From Psychroserpens mesophilus (lineage in GTDB: Bacteria > Bacteroidota > Bacteroidia > Flavobacteriales > Flavobacteriaceae): a stretch of 64,000 nt of DNA. Shown here piece by piece: positions 9,437 to 18,230 of the stretch. The notes under the pieces were generated by a model. It ran no database searches. It was not told the origin of the DNA and worked only from the letters and a program-made list of their open reading frames with translations. The translations under genes were made by a program, and so were the position numbers. Within the stretch, counting starts at the first letter, position 1, and every line of letters starts with the position of its first letter. The stretch spans positions 41,173-105,172 of the forward strand of contig NZ_JXJP01000030.1 in assembly GCF_000826645.1 (NCBI RefSeq), in the 5' to 3' direction.

Positions 9437-10219
9437 ATGAATTATCAAAATATTTTATCAAGCACCAATAACGGTATTACAAAAATAACGATTAACAGAC
9501 CTAACAAACTCAACGCTTTAAATAGAGATACAATTCAAGAATTACATGAGGCCTTTGATGACGCTAATAACAGTAGTGATACCAAAGTGATTATTATCAC
9601 AGGTAGTGGTGAAAAGGCTTTTGTTGCAGGTGCAGATATTAGTGAATTTGCCGATTTTGATGTGAAGCAAGGTGGCAAATTAGCCGCTAAAGGTCAGGAA
9701 TTATTATTTGATTTTGTTGAACATTTATCGACGCCTGTAATTGCTGCTATTAATGGTTTTGCATTAGGAGGAGGTTTAGAATTAGCAATGGCTTGTCATT
9801 TCAGAATAGCAAGCATAAACGCTAAAATGGGTTTGCCTGAAGTGTCTCTTGGAGTGATACCTGGTTATGGAGGCACACAACGTTTACCACAATTAGTCGG
9901 TAAAGGTCGCGCTATGGAAATGGTAATGACTGCTGGAATGATTGATGCTAATCAAGCTTTAGAGTATGGTTTAGTAAATCATGTTACTAGTGAAGATGAG
10001 TTGATTGCTTTAGCCGAAAAAATTGCTGGTAAAATCATGCGAAATTCTTCTGTTGCTATAAAAGGTGCTATCAAAGCAATCAATGCCAATTATAAAGATG
10101 GTGTTGATGGTTATAAAACAGAAATCAAACAGTTCGGAAAATGTTTTGGAACTGAAGACTTTAAAGAAGGTACAACAGCCTTTTTGGAAAAACGAAAAGC
10201 AGACTTCCCAGGGAAATAA
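9437..10219 (+). CDS. Enoyl-CoA hydratase/isomerase (crotonase family)
   Basis: A 260-residue cytoplasmic crotonase-fold enzyme, full length for the family. The oxyanion-hole motifs are AGADISEF and NGFALGGGLELA. The two acidic catalytic residues of true hydratases are at the expected 20-residue spacing: Glu115 (in GGGLELA) and Glu135 (in LPEVSLG), followed by VIPGYGGTQRL. It therefore most likely hydrates 2-trans-enoyl-CoA in fatty acid or amino acid breakdown. The exact acyl chain cannot be told. It starts 14 bases after the histidine kinase gene and is followed 15 bases later by an exported protein gene. Confidence 0.92.
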   Translation: MNYQNILSSTNNGITKITINRPNKLNALNRDTIQELHEAFDDANNSSDTKVIIITGSGEKAFVAGADISEFADFDVKQGGKLAAKGQELLFDFVEHLSTPVIAAINGFALGGGLELAMACHFRIASINAKMGLPEVSLGVIPGYGGTQRLPQLVGKGRAMEMVMTAGMIDANQALEYGLVNHVTSEDELIALAEKIAGKIMRNSSVAIKGAIKAINANYKDGVDGYKTEIKQFGKCFGTEDFKEGTTAFLEKRKADFPGK

Positions 10220-10234
10220 CTAAAAACTAAATAC

Positions 10235-11833
10235 ATGCAATTCATTTTTAAATTATTCATAGCAAGTATGCTATGTACATCATTTTTTGTCTCTGGACAA
10301 ACAGACCAAATTAAAATTCAAAAAAGTGTTATTACTAAAGATAAAAAGAAACATTCTGAGCTTGTTTTTAGTTGTAGCAATGATGATGGCGGAGTTTTGA
10401 TCGTCAGACAATTTTTTGGTGGCCTTATGAGAATGCCTAAAGGGTATTATTTAGAATATTATGATGAAAATCTTAATCTTTTAGCGAACACTGAAATGGA
10501 AATGGACGATAGTGGCATTAAGAATATTTTTATAAAAGATAATCAGGTCAACATCATCGAGTACAGAAAGAATAAAGACGATAAGACCAACGATTATTAT
10601 ATATTGACGGCTGATCCATCAAAACTACAATTCTCTGATAAAAAATTATTTTCGATAGATCGAAAAGATGTCAAGAAACCATTCTTTGTTGGGATAGGTT
10701 TTATTCCCATTTCTAATATGGGTCAAATAGATCATGATCCAACAGGCGAAGTTCAAGTCTCAACTAATAATGAGTTTATAGCCTTTAACTTCGATATTAA
10801 AGACGACAAAAATGAAACACATCAAATCATAGTTTACAATAGTAACTGGGAAAAAGTCATTGATGAAACGATAAAGGAAGATATTAGAGATAAATATTTT
10901 CAGTATAACTCATTTTCTGTCAGTGATATTGATGGCTCGGTATACTATTTAGGAAAAGCCTATAAAAATGACTCGTTTAGAGATAAAGTTAAAGGCGAAA
11001 TTAATTACAATTATATCGTATATAAAGTAAGTGCATCAGGTGCTTCAAGTAGTGTTTTTAATACTGAAAATCATTACATACAATCGATGAGTATCTTACT
11101 TGATGGTGATAAACTTTATACTTTAGGGTCTTATTCAGACAAGGATTCAGATGATTATAAAGGGATTTGTTATTTTAAATTAAATTCTGAAACTTTAAAC
11201 ATAGAAAATACGACGTTCAATGAATTTACTGAGCAATTTATGATTGATAAATATGGTGAGAAAAAAGGTAAAAGGAAAAAGAAAAAAGAAAAGGAATTGC
11301 CTTTTCTAACCTACAGAGATTTTATTGTTGATCAAAATGGGGACATTTATTTCAATGCGGAAGAGTTTTATATTACAACGCACACTTCCATGGGAACTAA
11401 TGGTTCAATGCGAACTTATACAGTGTTACATTACGATGATATATATGCATGTAAGCTCGATAGTTCTGGAGAATTACAATGGATAAGAACTATAAATAAA
11501 CGACAAGCAACATCGGGAGGCTTATCTAGCTATTTATCTTTTTCTTCTACAGTTGTAAATGGGAATATGTACATCTTTTTAAATGGAGCCGATGATGTTA
11601 AGAAATTGAAGGATGACAGAATTCAATTCAAACAAAAAAAGGTAAAAAAATTAAATCTTTATGTGATTGAAATCCAGCCTGACGGAACATTTAATTATGA
11701 TATCATAGTTGATGACAAAGATTCTAAAATGACCTATAAAACAAAGTATGGTGTCATGTCTGAAGATGGTAATAGTATTCTATTTGAAGGTAATAAGAAA
11801 AAAGACAAACAAGTCTTAAAACTCACATTTTAA
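10235..11833 (+). CDS. Exported protein of unknown function
   Basis: A 532-residue protein with a clear signal peptide (FKLFIASMLCTSFFVSG, cleavage near GQT). I do not recognise a named domain. The body alternates short beta-strand-like segments with phrases such as DIDGSVYYLGKAYKN, LLDGDKLYTLGSYSD and FIVDQNGDIYFNAEEFY. This periodic pattern (strand, DG turn, strand) suggests a beta-propeller of about 6-7 blades. There is a very basic Lys stretch at about residues 343-355. No sorting tail or lipobox is seen, so a soluble periplasmic location is likely. It ends 18 bases before a strong terminator, closing the unit that began at the kinase. Confidence 0.75.
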   Translation: MQFIFKLFIASMLCTSFFVSGQTDQIKIQKSVITKDKKKHSELVFSCSNDDGGVLIVRQFFGGLMRMPKGYYLEYYDENLNLLANTEMEMDDSGIKNIFIKDNQVNIIEYRKNKDDKTNDYYILTADPSKLQFSDKKLFSIDRKDVKKPFFVGIGFIPISNMGQIDHDPTGEVQVSTNNEFIAFNFDIKDDKNETHQIIVYNSNWEKVIDETIKEDIRDKYFQYNSFSVSDIDGSVYYLGKAYKNDSFRDKVKGEINYNYIVYKVSASGASSSVFNTENHYIQSMSILLDGDKLYTLGSYSDKDSDDYKGICYFKLNSETLNIENTTFNEFTEQFMIDKYGEKKGKRKKKKEKELPFLTYRDFIVDQNGDIYFNAEEFYITTHTSMGTNGSMRTYTVLHYDDIYACKLDSSGELQWIRTINKRQATSGGLSSYLSFSSTVVNGNMYIFLNGADDVKKLKDDRIQFKQKKVKKLNLYVIEIQPDGTFNYDIIVDDKDSKMTYKTKYGVMSEDGNSILFEGNKKKDKQVLKLTF

Positions 11834-11850
11834 AAATTATATAAACGTTT

Positions 11851-11880
11851 AAAAAAAGCGACTTACTGAGTCGCTTTTTT
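11851..11880 (+). terminator. Rho-independent terminator
   Basis: Stem AGCGACT (11857-11863), loop TACTG, stem AGTCGCT (11869-11875), flanked by an A run and followed by T6. It closes the transcript of the exported protein gene ending at 11833. Confidence 0.9.
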
Positions 11881-11921
11881 ATTCATAATACCGAACGCAA
11901 TAGATGCAATGCTATATTAAA

Positions 11922-11939
11922 TTTTGTAATTTTACAAAA
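11922..11939. promoter_or_regulatory. Palindrome TTTTGTAATTTTACAAAA before the radical SAM gene
   Basis: Perfect 8-base arms with a 2-base centre, ending 11 bases before the ATG at 11951. It is a candidate operator or short leader hairpin. No trans factor is identified. Confidence 0.4.
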
Positions 11940-11950
11940 AATTATAAAAT

Positions 11951-13024
11951 ATGTTTAAAAAATCAATTACAAAAGGTCGTGGAGCTCAACAAAATATTCA
12001 CAATCGTTTTTTTGAACTAAGTCATGAACAGCGTGATGATTTTTTAGAATATTGTGCTAAAGAAGGCGAAGAAGCCGATAAAAATAAAACGCTTTACTTA
12101 CCTGTTTTTCCAAAGACCATTGTCAATAAAGTTGCTAGTCCAGATGTTGGAATGGCCTATTCTATGAATATGTATCAAGGTTGTGAACATGGTTGTGTGT
12201 ATTGTTATGCTAGGAATAGTCATGAGTTTTGGGGTTTAAGTGCTGGATTAGATTTTGAACGAAGGATTCTTATTAAAAAAGACGCTCCGAAATTATTGGA
12301 AGCTTTTATCAAGCGTAAAAGCTGGCAAGCTTTCCCAATAGTGATGTCGGGAAATACTGACTGTTATCAGCCAGCTGAAAAAACATTTGAAATAACAAGA
12401 CAATGCTTAGAGGTATTTTTAAAATACAAACATCCAGTAGGCATCATTACAAAAAATACATTAATACTTCGTGACTTAGACATTATTAAAGCGTTAGCAA
12501 AAGATAATTTGATTAGCGTAAATATATCTGTTACGTCCCTTTCTGAACCAACAAGACGTATTCTAGAACCGAGAACAGCGACCATTAAAAAAAGATTGGA
12601 AACGGTTAAAGTATTGAGTGAAAATGGTATTCCAGTAAATGTCATGTTGGCACCAATAATTCCGTCCATCAATAGCCACGAAATTCTGCCTTTAGCAAAA
12701 GCAGTATCCGAAGCTGGTGCATTGAGTATCGCTCATACTATTGTGAGATTAAATGGTGTTATTGGAGAGATTTTCACTGACTGGATCTATAAGACATTAC
12801 CAGATCGAGCTGAAAAAGTTTTGCATCAAATTGAAAATTGCCATGGTGGAACCCTCAATGATTCCAGATTTGGAACACGAATGCGTGGTGAAGGCGAAAT
12901 AGCAAAACAAATTAATGATTTAGTGAAATTGGCGCGCATGAAATATTTCAAAGATAAAGCGATGCCAACGGTTAATACAACATTGCATGAAGGATGTAAG
13001 AGCACACAACTTAGGCTGTTTTAA
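11951..13024 (+). CDS. PA0069-type radical SAM protein
   Basis: A 357-residue cytoplasmic protein of the SplB-like radical SAM group. The 4Fe-4S/SAM motif CxxxCxxC is at Cys78, Cys82 and Cys85 (QGCEHGCVYCYAR), followed by the group-typical HEFWG and DFERRILIKK. Later come SGNTDCYQPAEK and NVMLAPIIPSIN, the latter lining the SAM barrel. Relatives include spore photoproduct lyase, but this PA0069 subgroup lacks a proven substrate and occurs in non-sporing bacteria. The gene stands alone between two terminators, so it has its own promoter, and a palindrome lies 11 bases upstream. Confidence 0.9.
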   Translation: MFKKSITKGRGAQQNIHNRFFELSHEQRDDFLEYCAKEGEEADKNKTLYLPVFPKTIVNKVASPDVGMAYSMNMYQGCEHGCVYCYARNSHEFWGLSAGLDFERRILIKKDAPKLLEAFIKRKSWQAFPIVMSGNTDCYQPAEKTFEITRQCLEVFLKYKHPVGIITKNTLILRDLDIIKALAKDNLISVNISVTSLSEPTRRILEPRTATIKKRLETVKVLSENGIPVNVMLAPIIPSINSHEILPLAKAVSEAGALSIAHTIVRLNGVIGEIFTDWIYKTLPDRAEKVLHQIENCHGGTLNDSRFGTRMRGEGEIAKQINDLVKLARMKYFKDKAMPTVNTTLHEGCKSTQLRLF

Positions 13025-13027
13025 ATG

Positions 13028-13059
13028 AAAAAGGCTACTAATTTTAGCAGCCTTTTTTT
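13028..13059 (+). terminator. Rho-independent terminator
   Basis: AAAAGGCTACT / AGCAGCCTTTT hairpin (one A-C mismatch) with a T7 tail, starting 4 bases after the radical SAM stop codon. Confidence 0.85.
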
Positions 13060-13078
13060 GTCGGAATTAAATGATCCT

Positions 13079-13663
13079 TTAAAGTTTAAAATATTCTATG
13101 TATGATCTGTTGTCAGATTTAACAATAGCATGATAATTTCCAAATTGTTCATTTTGGAGTTTATAAACGCGATTTATTGTTTTCTCATCATTAATAGTTT
13201 CAGAATAAATAAGTTCATCTTCATAGAAAATTTCTACTTTTACAGGCACTGAAGAAAGAGATAACTGAGAAATTAAGAGCTTATTTTTGTTATGTCTCAC
13301 TAATGGTTTAAAGATTTTAATTTCTTTATTCTGTAGAAAAGTCAATATGTTATTTTTTATCTCAACAGGCTTAATGATAATCTCGTAATCTTTTTCCAGC
13401 TCAATAGTGTATTTACCATCTTCAAGTTGATTTAAGTTGAATGCTTTCGATAAGTCTCCACTATTTTTTAAAGTTTCTGAGTGAAGAATTAATCCATGCT
13501 CATTTTTTACCAATAGTTTTTGTCCTTTTTTGGCATTAACAAATTCAACTAAAATAGATTTAGCAAATGCCTTTGCATTATCCTTTTCTTTTTTTCCTGC
13601 GTAACTTAATGTTGTACTTAACATTAATACTACTAGTGTGATTTTGTTTATTGTTTTCATCAT
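13079..13663 (-). CDS. Exported protein of unknown function, 194 residues
   Basis: The frame opens further upstream at 13690, but the ATGATG at 13663/13660 gives a proper signal peptide (MKTINKITLVVLMLSTTLSYA) and is preceded by a -7 element, so I place the start there. The mature part has Lys-rich strand-like segments (NEHGLILHSETLKNSGD, DGKYTIELEKDYE, NQLEDG). This pattern suggests two tandem beta-sandwich units, the second ending NYHAIVKSDNRSYIEYFKL. I see no catalytic motif. It is likely periplasmic. The gene is isolated, convergent with the radical SAM gene and divergent from the AraC gene. Confidence 0.72.
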   Translation of the reverse strand: MMKTINKITLVVLMLSTTLSYAGKKEKDNAKAFAKSILVEFVNAKKGQKLLVKNEHGLILHSETLKNSGDLSKAFNLNQLEDGKYTIELEKDYEIIIKPVEIKNNILTFLQNKEIKIFKPLVRHNKNKLLISQLSLSSVPVKVEIFYEDELIYSETINDEKTINRVYKLQNEQFGNYHAIVKSDNRSYIEYFKL

Positions 13664-13687
13664 AATTGGGTTTAATGATTTACAGTA

Positions 13688-13695
13688 CAAATTTA
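13688..13695 (-). promoter_or_regulatory. Putative -7 element of the 194-residue exported protein gene
   Basis: The minus strand reads TAAATTTG, matching TAnnTTTG. The bases 19 upstream (13715-13718) read TTTT, 3 of 4 matches to the -33 element. The predicted start point leaves a leader of about 20 bases. Confidence 0.5.
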
Positions 13696-13837
13696 TGGCA
13701 GTTTTAATGTTTAGAAAACAATCATTTTAGCATATATGTGTTCTAAATTAACACTGATTTCTGTTTTATCTTAGCTTAAGGTTAATTATGTATATATTTT
13801 TGGTAATTATACATACATTTGGATTTTTATTTACAGT

Positions 13838-13845
13838 TAGATTTG
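13838..13845 (+). promoter_or_regulatory. Putative -7 element of the second AraC-type gene
   Basis: TAGATTTG matches TAnnTTTG. TTTG occurs at 13818-13821, but with a spacer of 16 instead of 19. The start point would be about 13 bases before the ATG at 13865. Confidence 0.45.
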
Positions 13846-13864
13846 TAAAAGTGAATTAGTTGAG

Positions 13865-14737
13865 ATGATTATAAGAAAACCAACATTAGAAAAAATAAGT
13901 CCAGGATTTGGAAGTTCTATCAAAGTGATTAAGCATGAAGCTTATATGGGAGAGAAGAAACCGTTTTGGCATTTTCATCCAGAGCTTGAATTGGTTTATG
14001 TAAACAAAGGAAAAGGGAAGCGTCATATTGGAAATCATTTGTCGTACTTTAATAACAGTCAGTTGTTGCTTATTGGAGCAAATTTACCTCACAATGGATT
14101 TACAGACCGACTTACCATAAATGGTAGTGAAACGGTTGTTCAGTTTAGACCAGAATTTCTTGGAACACATTTTTTTGATGTTCCAGAGATGGAAGGCATC
14201 AGCAATTTATTTGAACGTGCTAAAAGCGGCATCCTCTTTGGTGTGAAAACTAAAAAGAAGATGGGACAGAAAATTGAGAAACTTTCAGAAAAGGAAGGCT
14301 TTAAGAAAATATTGATTCTACTTGAAATCTTACATGGTTTAGCAAAATCTAAAGACTACACAATTTTAAATGCCGATGGATTTGCTTTTGAAACAGAACC
14401 ACAGGACAGTGCTAAGATTGATATCATTTTCAAGCATGTGAATGAAAATTTCACACAGCACATCACCTTAGATGAAATTGCAGATAAAGTAAGTATGACA
14501 GTTCCTGCATTTTGTAGATATTTTAAAAAAGTTACTGGAAAAACATTTACAAAGCTGGTAAACGAATATCGCGTTGTACATGCCACAAAATTATTATCTG
14601 AAAGTCAGTTAAGTATTACTGATGTGAGTTTTGAGTGTGGTTTTAACAATTTTTCTCACTTCAATAAGTTATTCAAAGAATTTACAGGGAAAAGTGCTTC
14701 AAAATATAGAAGCGAATTAAAATTAATGGTTCAATAG
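13865..14737 (+). CDS. AraC-family transcriptional regulator with cupin domain
   Basis: A 290-residue regulator. Residues about 20-90 form a cupin ligand domain (FWHFHPELELVYVNKGKGKRHIGNH broken by strands), with the HxH histidines typical of sugar-responsive members. Residues about 185-285 are the AraC DNA-binding domain: ITLDEIADKVSMTVPAFCRY, then LSITDVSFECGFNNFSHFNK and the final FKEFTGKSASKYR. Cupin-AraC regulators of this layout usually control carbohydrate uptake or breakdown genes, but no such genes are adjacent, so the target is unknown. It is convergent with the HD hydrolase gene (10-base gap, no clear terminator). Confidence 0.9.
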   Translation: MIIRKPTLEKISPGFGSSIKVIKHEAYMGEKKPFWHFHPELELVYVNKGKGKRHIGNHLSYFNNSQLLLIGANLPHNGFTDRLTINGSETVVQFRPEFLGTHFFDVPEMEGISNLFERAKSGILFGVKTKKKMGQKIEKLSEKEGFKKILILLEILHGLAKSKDYTILNADGFAFETEPQDSAKIDIIFKHVNENFTQHITLDEIADKVSMTVPAFCRYFKKVTGKTFTKLVNEYRVVHATKLLSESQLSITDVSFECGFNNFSHFNKLFKEFTGKSASKYRSELKLMVQ

Positions 14738-14747
14738 GAGGTTTAAC

Positions 14748-15407
14748 TTATTTTTCTCCATTCCATTCAGCATAAAACTGTTTCAAAAATACTTCCATAT
14801 AGTGATGTCTGCTCAATGCTATTTGTCGTCCTGTTTTGGTTTTCATTCTATCTTTTAAGAGGAGTAATTTTTCGTAAAAATGATTAATTGTTGGCGCAGT
14901 AGAAGCTTTATAAACGTCTTTAGTCATATGTAATTCGGGTTGTATTTTAGGATCATATAACTTACGGTTTTTATAGCCACCATAATTAAAGGTTCGAGCA
15001 ATTCCAATTGCACCAAGTGCATCAAGTCGATCTGCATCTTGTACAACATTCAGCTCCATAGAAGAAAATGTTTGAGCTTCATTTCCGCCTTTAAAAGAAA
15101 CGTTTTCAATAATATTAGCAACATGTTCAATGACTTCAGAATCCACATTAATTTTTAATAAAAATTCCCGAGCTTTTCGTGGACCAATGCTATCATCACC
15201 ATTGTAAAACTTACTATCTGCAATATCATGTAACAATGCTCCAAGAGCGACAATATAATCATCTACACGTTCATCTTTAGAGATGAGTAATGCGTTTTTA
15301 TAAACCCGTTCAATGTGAAACCAGTCATGACCGCCTTCAGCAGATTCTGAAGTTTGTTTTACAAAATCTTCAGTTAATCGAATATGGTTGAGTTGCGCTT
15401 TCGTCAT
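14748..15407 (-). CDS. HD-domain phosphohydrolase
   Basis: A 219-residue cytoplasmic protein of the YedJ-like HD family. The metal-binding set is visible: HDWFHIERVYKNA (first His), then ALLHDIADSKF (the HD dyad), and further on VVQDADRLDALGAIGIART (the closing Asp of the H...HD...D motif). Size and motif spacing agree with the family, whose members hydrolyse phosphate esters or nucleotides; the physiological substrate is unknown. The ATG overlaps the stop of the upstream plsC-like gene by 4 bases, so the two are translationally coupled. Confidence 0.9.
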   Translation of the reverse strand: MTKAQLNHIRLTEDFVKQTSESAEGGHDWFHIERVYKNALLISKDERVDDYIVALGALLHDIADSKFYNGDDSIGPRKAREFLLKINVDSEVIEHVANIIENVSFKGGNEAQTFSSMELNVVQDADRLDALGAIGIARTFNYGGYKNRKLYDPKIQPELHMTKDVYKASTAPTINHFYEKLLLLKDRMKTKTGRQIALSRHHYMEVFLKQFYAEWNGEK

Positions 15408-16147
15408 TTATCTAAAATTATAGCCTTAGTAATGGTCTGTTCAATATCTTTTATAAGTGTTGAATGATCTTCTACTGAGCTTAATGCTATGGGTTTATGA
15501 ACCGTAAATGTCAGGTGGTTGCCAATTCCCATTGGAAATTTCCCGTAGCGTAACATTTTCCATGAATTATTTACTGTTATAGGAACCACTAATGCGGAAG
15601 GTACGTTCTTAAACAGCAACTGTAATCCTTTAACTTTAAACGGTTTTGGATGACCATCTTTACTGCGAGTGCCTTCAGGAAAAATAACAGCTGCACGATT
15701 ATGCTTTTCGATATAGCTTCCAAATTCAAGCATTGCAGGTAAGGCTTGACGTGGATTTTTCCGATCGATTAATACAGAGCCACCATGACGTAAATTATAG
15801 GACACACTTGGAATCCCTTTTCCGAGTTCTTTTTTACTAACAAACTTAATATGGTGTTGCCTCATGTACCACATAATTGGTGAAATATCGTACATGCTTT
15901 GATGATTGGAAACAATAATTAAAGGTATGTTTTTAGGAATGTTATGCAGATTGTTCCATGTAAAACGAGTGCCTAATATATGTAAGCATCGTACTAAGCA
16001 TAACTGAAGTAAATCAACACTCTTTTTATGAGCTTGATAACCAAATAGATTAAAACAAATCCATTGTATGGGATGAAAAATGAGTAAGGTCATTCCAAAC
16101 ACAATCAAATACAAAACCGTTAGTGGATAAGCCAGTAATTTTCTCAT
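15404..16147 (-). CDS. 1-acyl-sn-glycerol-3-phosphate acyltransferase (PlsC-like)
   Basis: Transfers an acyl chain to lysophosphatidic acid to make phosphatidic acid, or acts on a related acceptor, at the inner membrane. The 247-residue product starts MRKLLAYPLTVLYL. The frame extends 8 codons upstream to 16171, but that adds a poor N-terminus before the membrane helix. The catalytic block I is NHQSMYD (H-x4-D), block III is FPEGTRS, and an IDR motif (GGSVLIDRKNP) lies between. One or two N-terminal hydrophobic helices anchor it. It overlaps the HD hydrolase gene by 4 bases and is preceded by the terminator of the bacilliredoxin gene. Confidence 0.9.
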   Translation of the reverse strand: MRKLLAYPLTVLYLIVFGMTLLIFHPIQWICFNLFGYQAHKKSVDLLQLCLVRCLHILGTRFTWNNLHNIPKNIPLIIVSNHQSMYDISPIMWYMRQHHIKFVSKKELGKGIPSVSYNLRHGGSVLIDRKNPRQALPAMLEFGSYIEKHNRAAVIFPEGTRSKDGHPKPFKVKGLQLLFKNVPSALVVPITVNNSWKMLRYGKFPMGIGNHLTFTVHKPIALSSVEDHSTLIKDIEQTITKAIILDK

Positions 16148-16182
16148 GAAGCAAATGTAATTCAATGTCAATAATACACAAA

Positions 16183-16207
16183 AAAACCACGACTTAATCG
16201 TGGTTTT
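16183..16207. terminator. Rho-independent terminator hairpin
   Basis: Perfect 10-base stem AAAACCACGA / TCGTGGTTTT with loop CTTAA. It lies between the bacilliredoxin gene (minus strand, ends 16232) and plsC, and ends the bacilliredoxin transcript. Confidence 0.85.
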
Positions 16208-16231
16208 AATTCTGTAGCAATTTTACTTTTT

Positions 16232-16642
16232 CTAGCAATGATCGTTGTAAGCATCCATAAGATTTTCAGCAATTAATTCTGCTGGTCGACCTTCAATATG
16301 ATGACGTTCTAACATGTGTACCAATTCTCCATCTTTAAATAAAGCCATACTTGGCGAACTTGGAGGAAACGGAACCATATGTGCTCTTGCTGCATCAACA
16401 GCTTCTTTGTCAACTCCTGCAAAAACAGTGACAATATGATCTGGACGCTTAGCGTTTTGTAAACTCATTCTTGCTCCCGGACGAGCATTCGCTGCAGCAC
16501 AACCACATACAGAATTTACAACAACTAAGGTTGTACCTTCTTTGGCTAATGCAGTTTCAACAGCTTCTGATGTATGTAATTCTTCAAAACCAACCTTGGT
16601 TAAATCCTCACGCATTGGTTTTACTAATTCTGCTGGATACAT
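16232..16642 (-). CDS. BrxA/BrxB-family bacilliredoxin
   Basis: A 136-residue thioredoxin-fold protein of the YphP/YqiW family. The active motif is CGC (Cys46-Gly-Cys48, in NSVCGCAAANARPG), the hallmark of bacilliredoxins. Conserved MVPFPPSSPSMALFKDGELV and the closing HHIEGRPAELIAENL are also present, and the length is full. In Firmicutes these proteins remove bacillithiol from oxidised proteins; many Bacteroidota carry the gene, and the thiol cofactor in this organism cannot be told from this window. It is a single-gene unit with its own -7 element and terminator. Confidence 0.93.
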   Translation of the reverse strand: MYPAELVKPMREDLTKVGFEELHTSEAVETALAKEGTTLVVVNSVCGCAAANARPGARMSLQNAKRPDHIVTVFAGVDKEAVDAARAHMVPFPPSSPSMALFKDGELVHMLERHHIEGRPAELIAENLMDAYNDHC

Positions 16643-16674
16643 ATATTTAAATGTTTAAATTAATATTTAGACTG

Positions 16675-16682
16675 CAAAGATA
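16675..16682 (-). promoter_or_regulatory. Putative -7 element of the bacilliredoxin gene
   Basis: The minus strand reads TATCTTTG, a match to TAnnTTTG, about 33 bases before the ATG at 16642. No -33 TTTG at 19-base spacing. Confidence 0.45.
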
Positions 16683-16794
16683 CGTAAAATAAAAGTGTAG
16701 GCTTCGGTCTTTAGTTAGCAGTTTCAATGTTGCCATTTAGGTTTTCTATATGTAAATTCAGTAACAAATGATATTAAAAAAAGACTAACTGTAG

Positions 16795-16802
16795 TATATT
16801 TG
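16795..16802 (+). promoter_or_regulatory. Putative -7 element of the J-domain gene
   Basis: TATATTTG, a perfect TAnnTTTG match, 25 bases before the ATG at 16828. No clear -33 element. Confidence 0.45.
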
Positions 16803-16827
16803 GCTTAATTAAAAATAAAACACATAC

Positions 16828-17619
16828 ATGAGTTTTGCAAAATGGATTGGTGGAGCTATAGGTTGGTCTTTTGGTGGACCAATTGGAGCAATTATAGGAT
16901 TGGCAATAGGAAGTTTAATTGATAATACAGCTCAGCAAGGTGGCTTTTTATTAGGTGATGGACAAACAACCAGAAAACGATCTGGAGGAAGCTATCGCAA
17001 AACGCCTAATTATGACAGGCAACCACAACGACCTCAAACGCAATCTGGAGACTTTGAAGTGAGCTTACTTATTTTGGCTTCAGTGGTGATAAAAGCTGAT
17101 GGTATTCAAGATCAAAAGGAATTAGATTACGTAAGGCAACAGTTTGTAAGTATGTATGGGAAAGAACGAGCCAATCACGCTTTTCGCTTGTTTAAAAATA
17201 TAAGTAAACAACAAATTCCTACGCGTCAGGTGTGTTTACAGATTAAGCAAATGATGGATCATGCCTCACGTTTACAACTGGTTCATTTTCTCTTCGGAAT
17301 AGCAAAAGCAGATGGGATGGTGACCGAAGTTGAGGTTAAACAAATTTATACCATTTGTGGTTATTTAGGTGTAAGTTCTCGTGATTATGAAAGTATAAAA
17401 GCCATGTTCTACGATAGTAGTGATAATGCTTACAAAATTTTAGAGATTACTAAAAGTGCGACCGATGATGAAATTAAGAAAGCCTACCGACAAATGGCTA
17501 AAAAATACCATCCAGATAAGGTGATTCATTTAGGGAAGGAACACCAACAAGGTGCTGAAGAAAAATTCAGGCAAGTTCAAAAAGCTTACGAGCAGTTACA
17601 GAAAGAACGAGGGTTTTAA
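16828..17619 (+). CDS. DjlA-like TerB/J-domain co-chaperone
   Basis: A 263-residue protein. Residues 1-35 are Gly-rich and hydrophobic ([17 protein letters not shown]), similar to the DjlA membrane segment. Residues about 70-190 are a TerB-like helical domain ([17 protein letters not shown], then [18 protein letters not shown]). Residues about 200-263 form a J domain with the essential HPD at 228-230 (KKYHPDKV), which stimulates the ATPase of DnaK. The order membrane-TerB-J matches DjlA, a co-chaperone at the cytoplasmic face of the membrane. Its stop overlaps the stop of a minus-strand microprotein gene. Confidence 0.9.
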   Translation: MSFAKWIGGAIGWSFGGPIGAIIGLAIGSLIDNTAQQGGFLLGDGQTTRKRSGGSYRKTPNYDRQPQRPQTQSGDFEVSLLILASVVIKADGIQDQKELDYVRQQFVSMYGKERANHAFRLFKNISKQQIPTRQVCLQIKQMMDHASRLQLVHFLFGIAKADGMVTEVEVKQIYTICGYLGVSSRDYESIKAMFYDSSDNAYKILEITKSATDDEIKKAYRQMAKKYHPDKVIHLGKEHQQGAEEKFRQVQKAYEQLQKERGF

Positions 17620-17765
17620 TTATTCTGATTTCTGTTATTTATGCGTTTCTCAACATCTTTAAAATAACGTTTTTCTTTATACTTTCTATATACAAATAGA
17701 GCAACAGCAATAAGGCCAAGAATCATGATTCCGCCTTTACCTGTCATGTATTCAATGAGTTCCAT
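17616..17765 (-). CDS. 49-residue membrane microprotein
   Basis: The reverse strand from the ATG at 17765 encodes 49 residues: short N-terminus [12 protein letters not shown], one hydrophobic helix ([14 protein letters not shown]), and a strongly basic tail ([15 protein letters not shown]). That is a classic single-pass microprotein with a positive cytoplasmic side. It ends tail-to-tail with the J-domain gene (4-base overlap) and is divergent from the DksA-like gene. No family is recognised. Support comes from the plausible topology and the use of the otherwise empty space; conservation in relatives would decide. Confidence 0.55.
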   Translation of the reverse strand: MELIEYMTGKGGIMILGLIAVALFVYRKYKEKRYFKDVEKRINNRNQNN

Positions 17766-17854
17766 ATGATTCGTTTCAGGACATAATAATCGGCAAGAAA
17801 AGCAAAACTTTCATGTTAATCGCTTATTTTAGATGAATTACTTAATTATACGTT

Positions 17855-18178
17855 TTGGATAAAGCACAAGTAAAACAGACGATACTCGATGAGATTTCTA
17901 AAACAGAAGCCTCGATAATTCATTATAAAGAATTAACTCAACCCATTGCTCCAAATGATGCTATTGGTCGTGTTAGCAGAATGGATGCTATCAATAATAA
18001 AACCATCAATGAAGCGTCTTTAAGACAAGCTGAACACAAACTAAAGACATTAAAAATTGTACTTTCGAAGATAGATGGTAATGACTTTGGAATCTGTTTA
18101 AAATGCAAGCAAGCTATTCCTTTGGGACGAATTCTCATTAGACCAGAAAGTTTGCTTTGTGTGAATTGTGCTCGATAA
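17855..18178 (+). CDS. DksA/TraR-type zinc-finger protein
   Basis: A 107-residue protein with a helical coiled part (residues about 1-70) and a C4 zinc finger: CLKC at 81-84 and CVNC at 102-105, with the linker PLGRILIRPESL that is typical of DksA/TraR fingers. DksA-type proteins enter the secondary channel of RNA polymerase; this one is shorter than E. coli DksA and closer to the TraR/YbiI type. The only plausible start is a TTG at 17855, as the next in-frame ATG is at residue 43 inside the coil, so the start carries some doubt. Confidence 0.82.
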   Translation: MDKAQVKQTILDEISKTEASIIHYKELTQPIAPNDAIGRVSRMDAINNKTINEASLRQAEHKLKTLKIVLSKIDGNDFGICLKCKQAIPLGRILIRPESLLCVNCAR

Positions 18179-18230
18179 CAAGTTGGTATAAGTTTTGCTG
18201 CAAAAGATATCATTAACCAATTCGACTACA

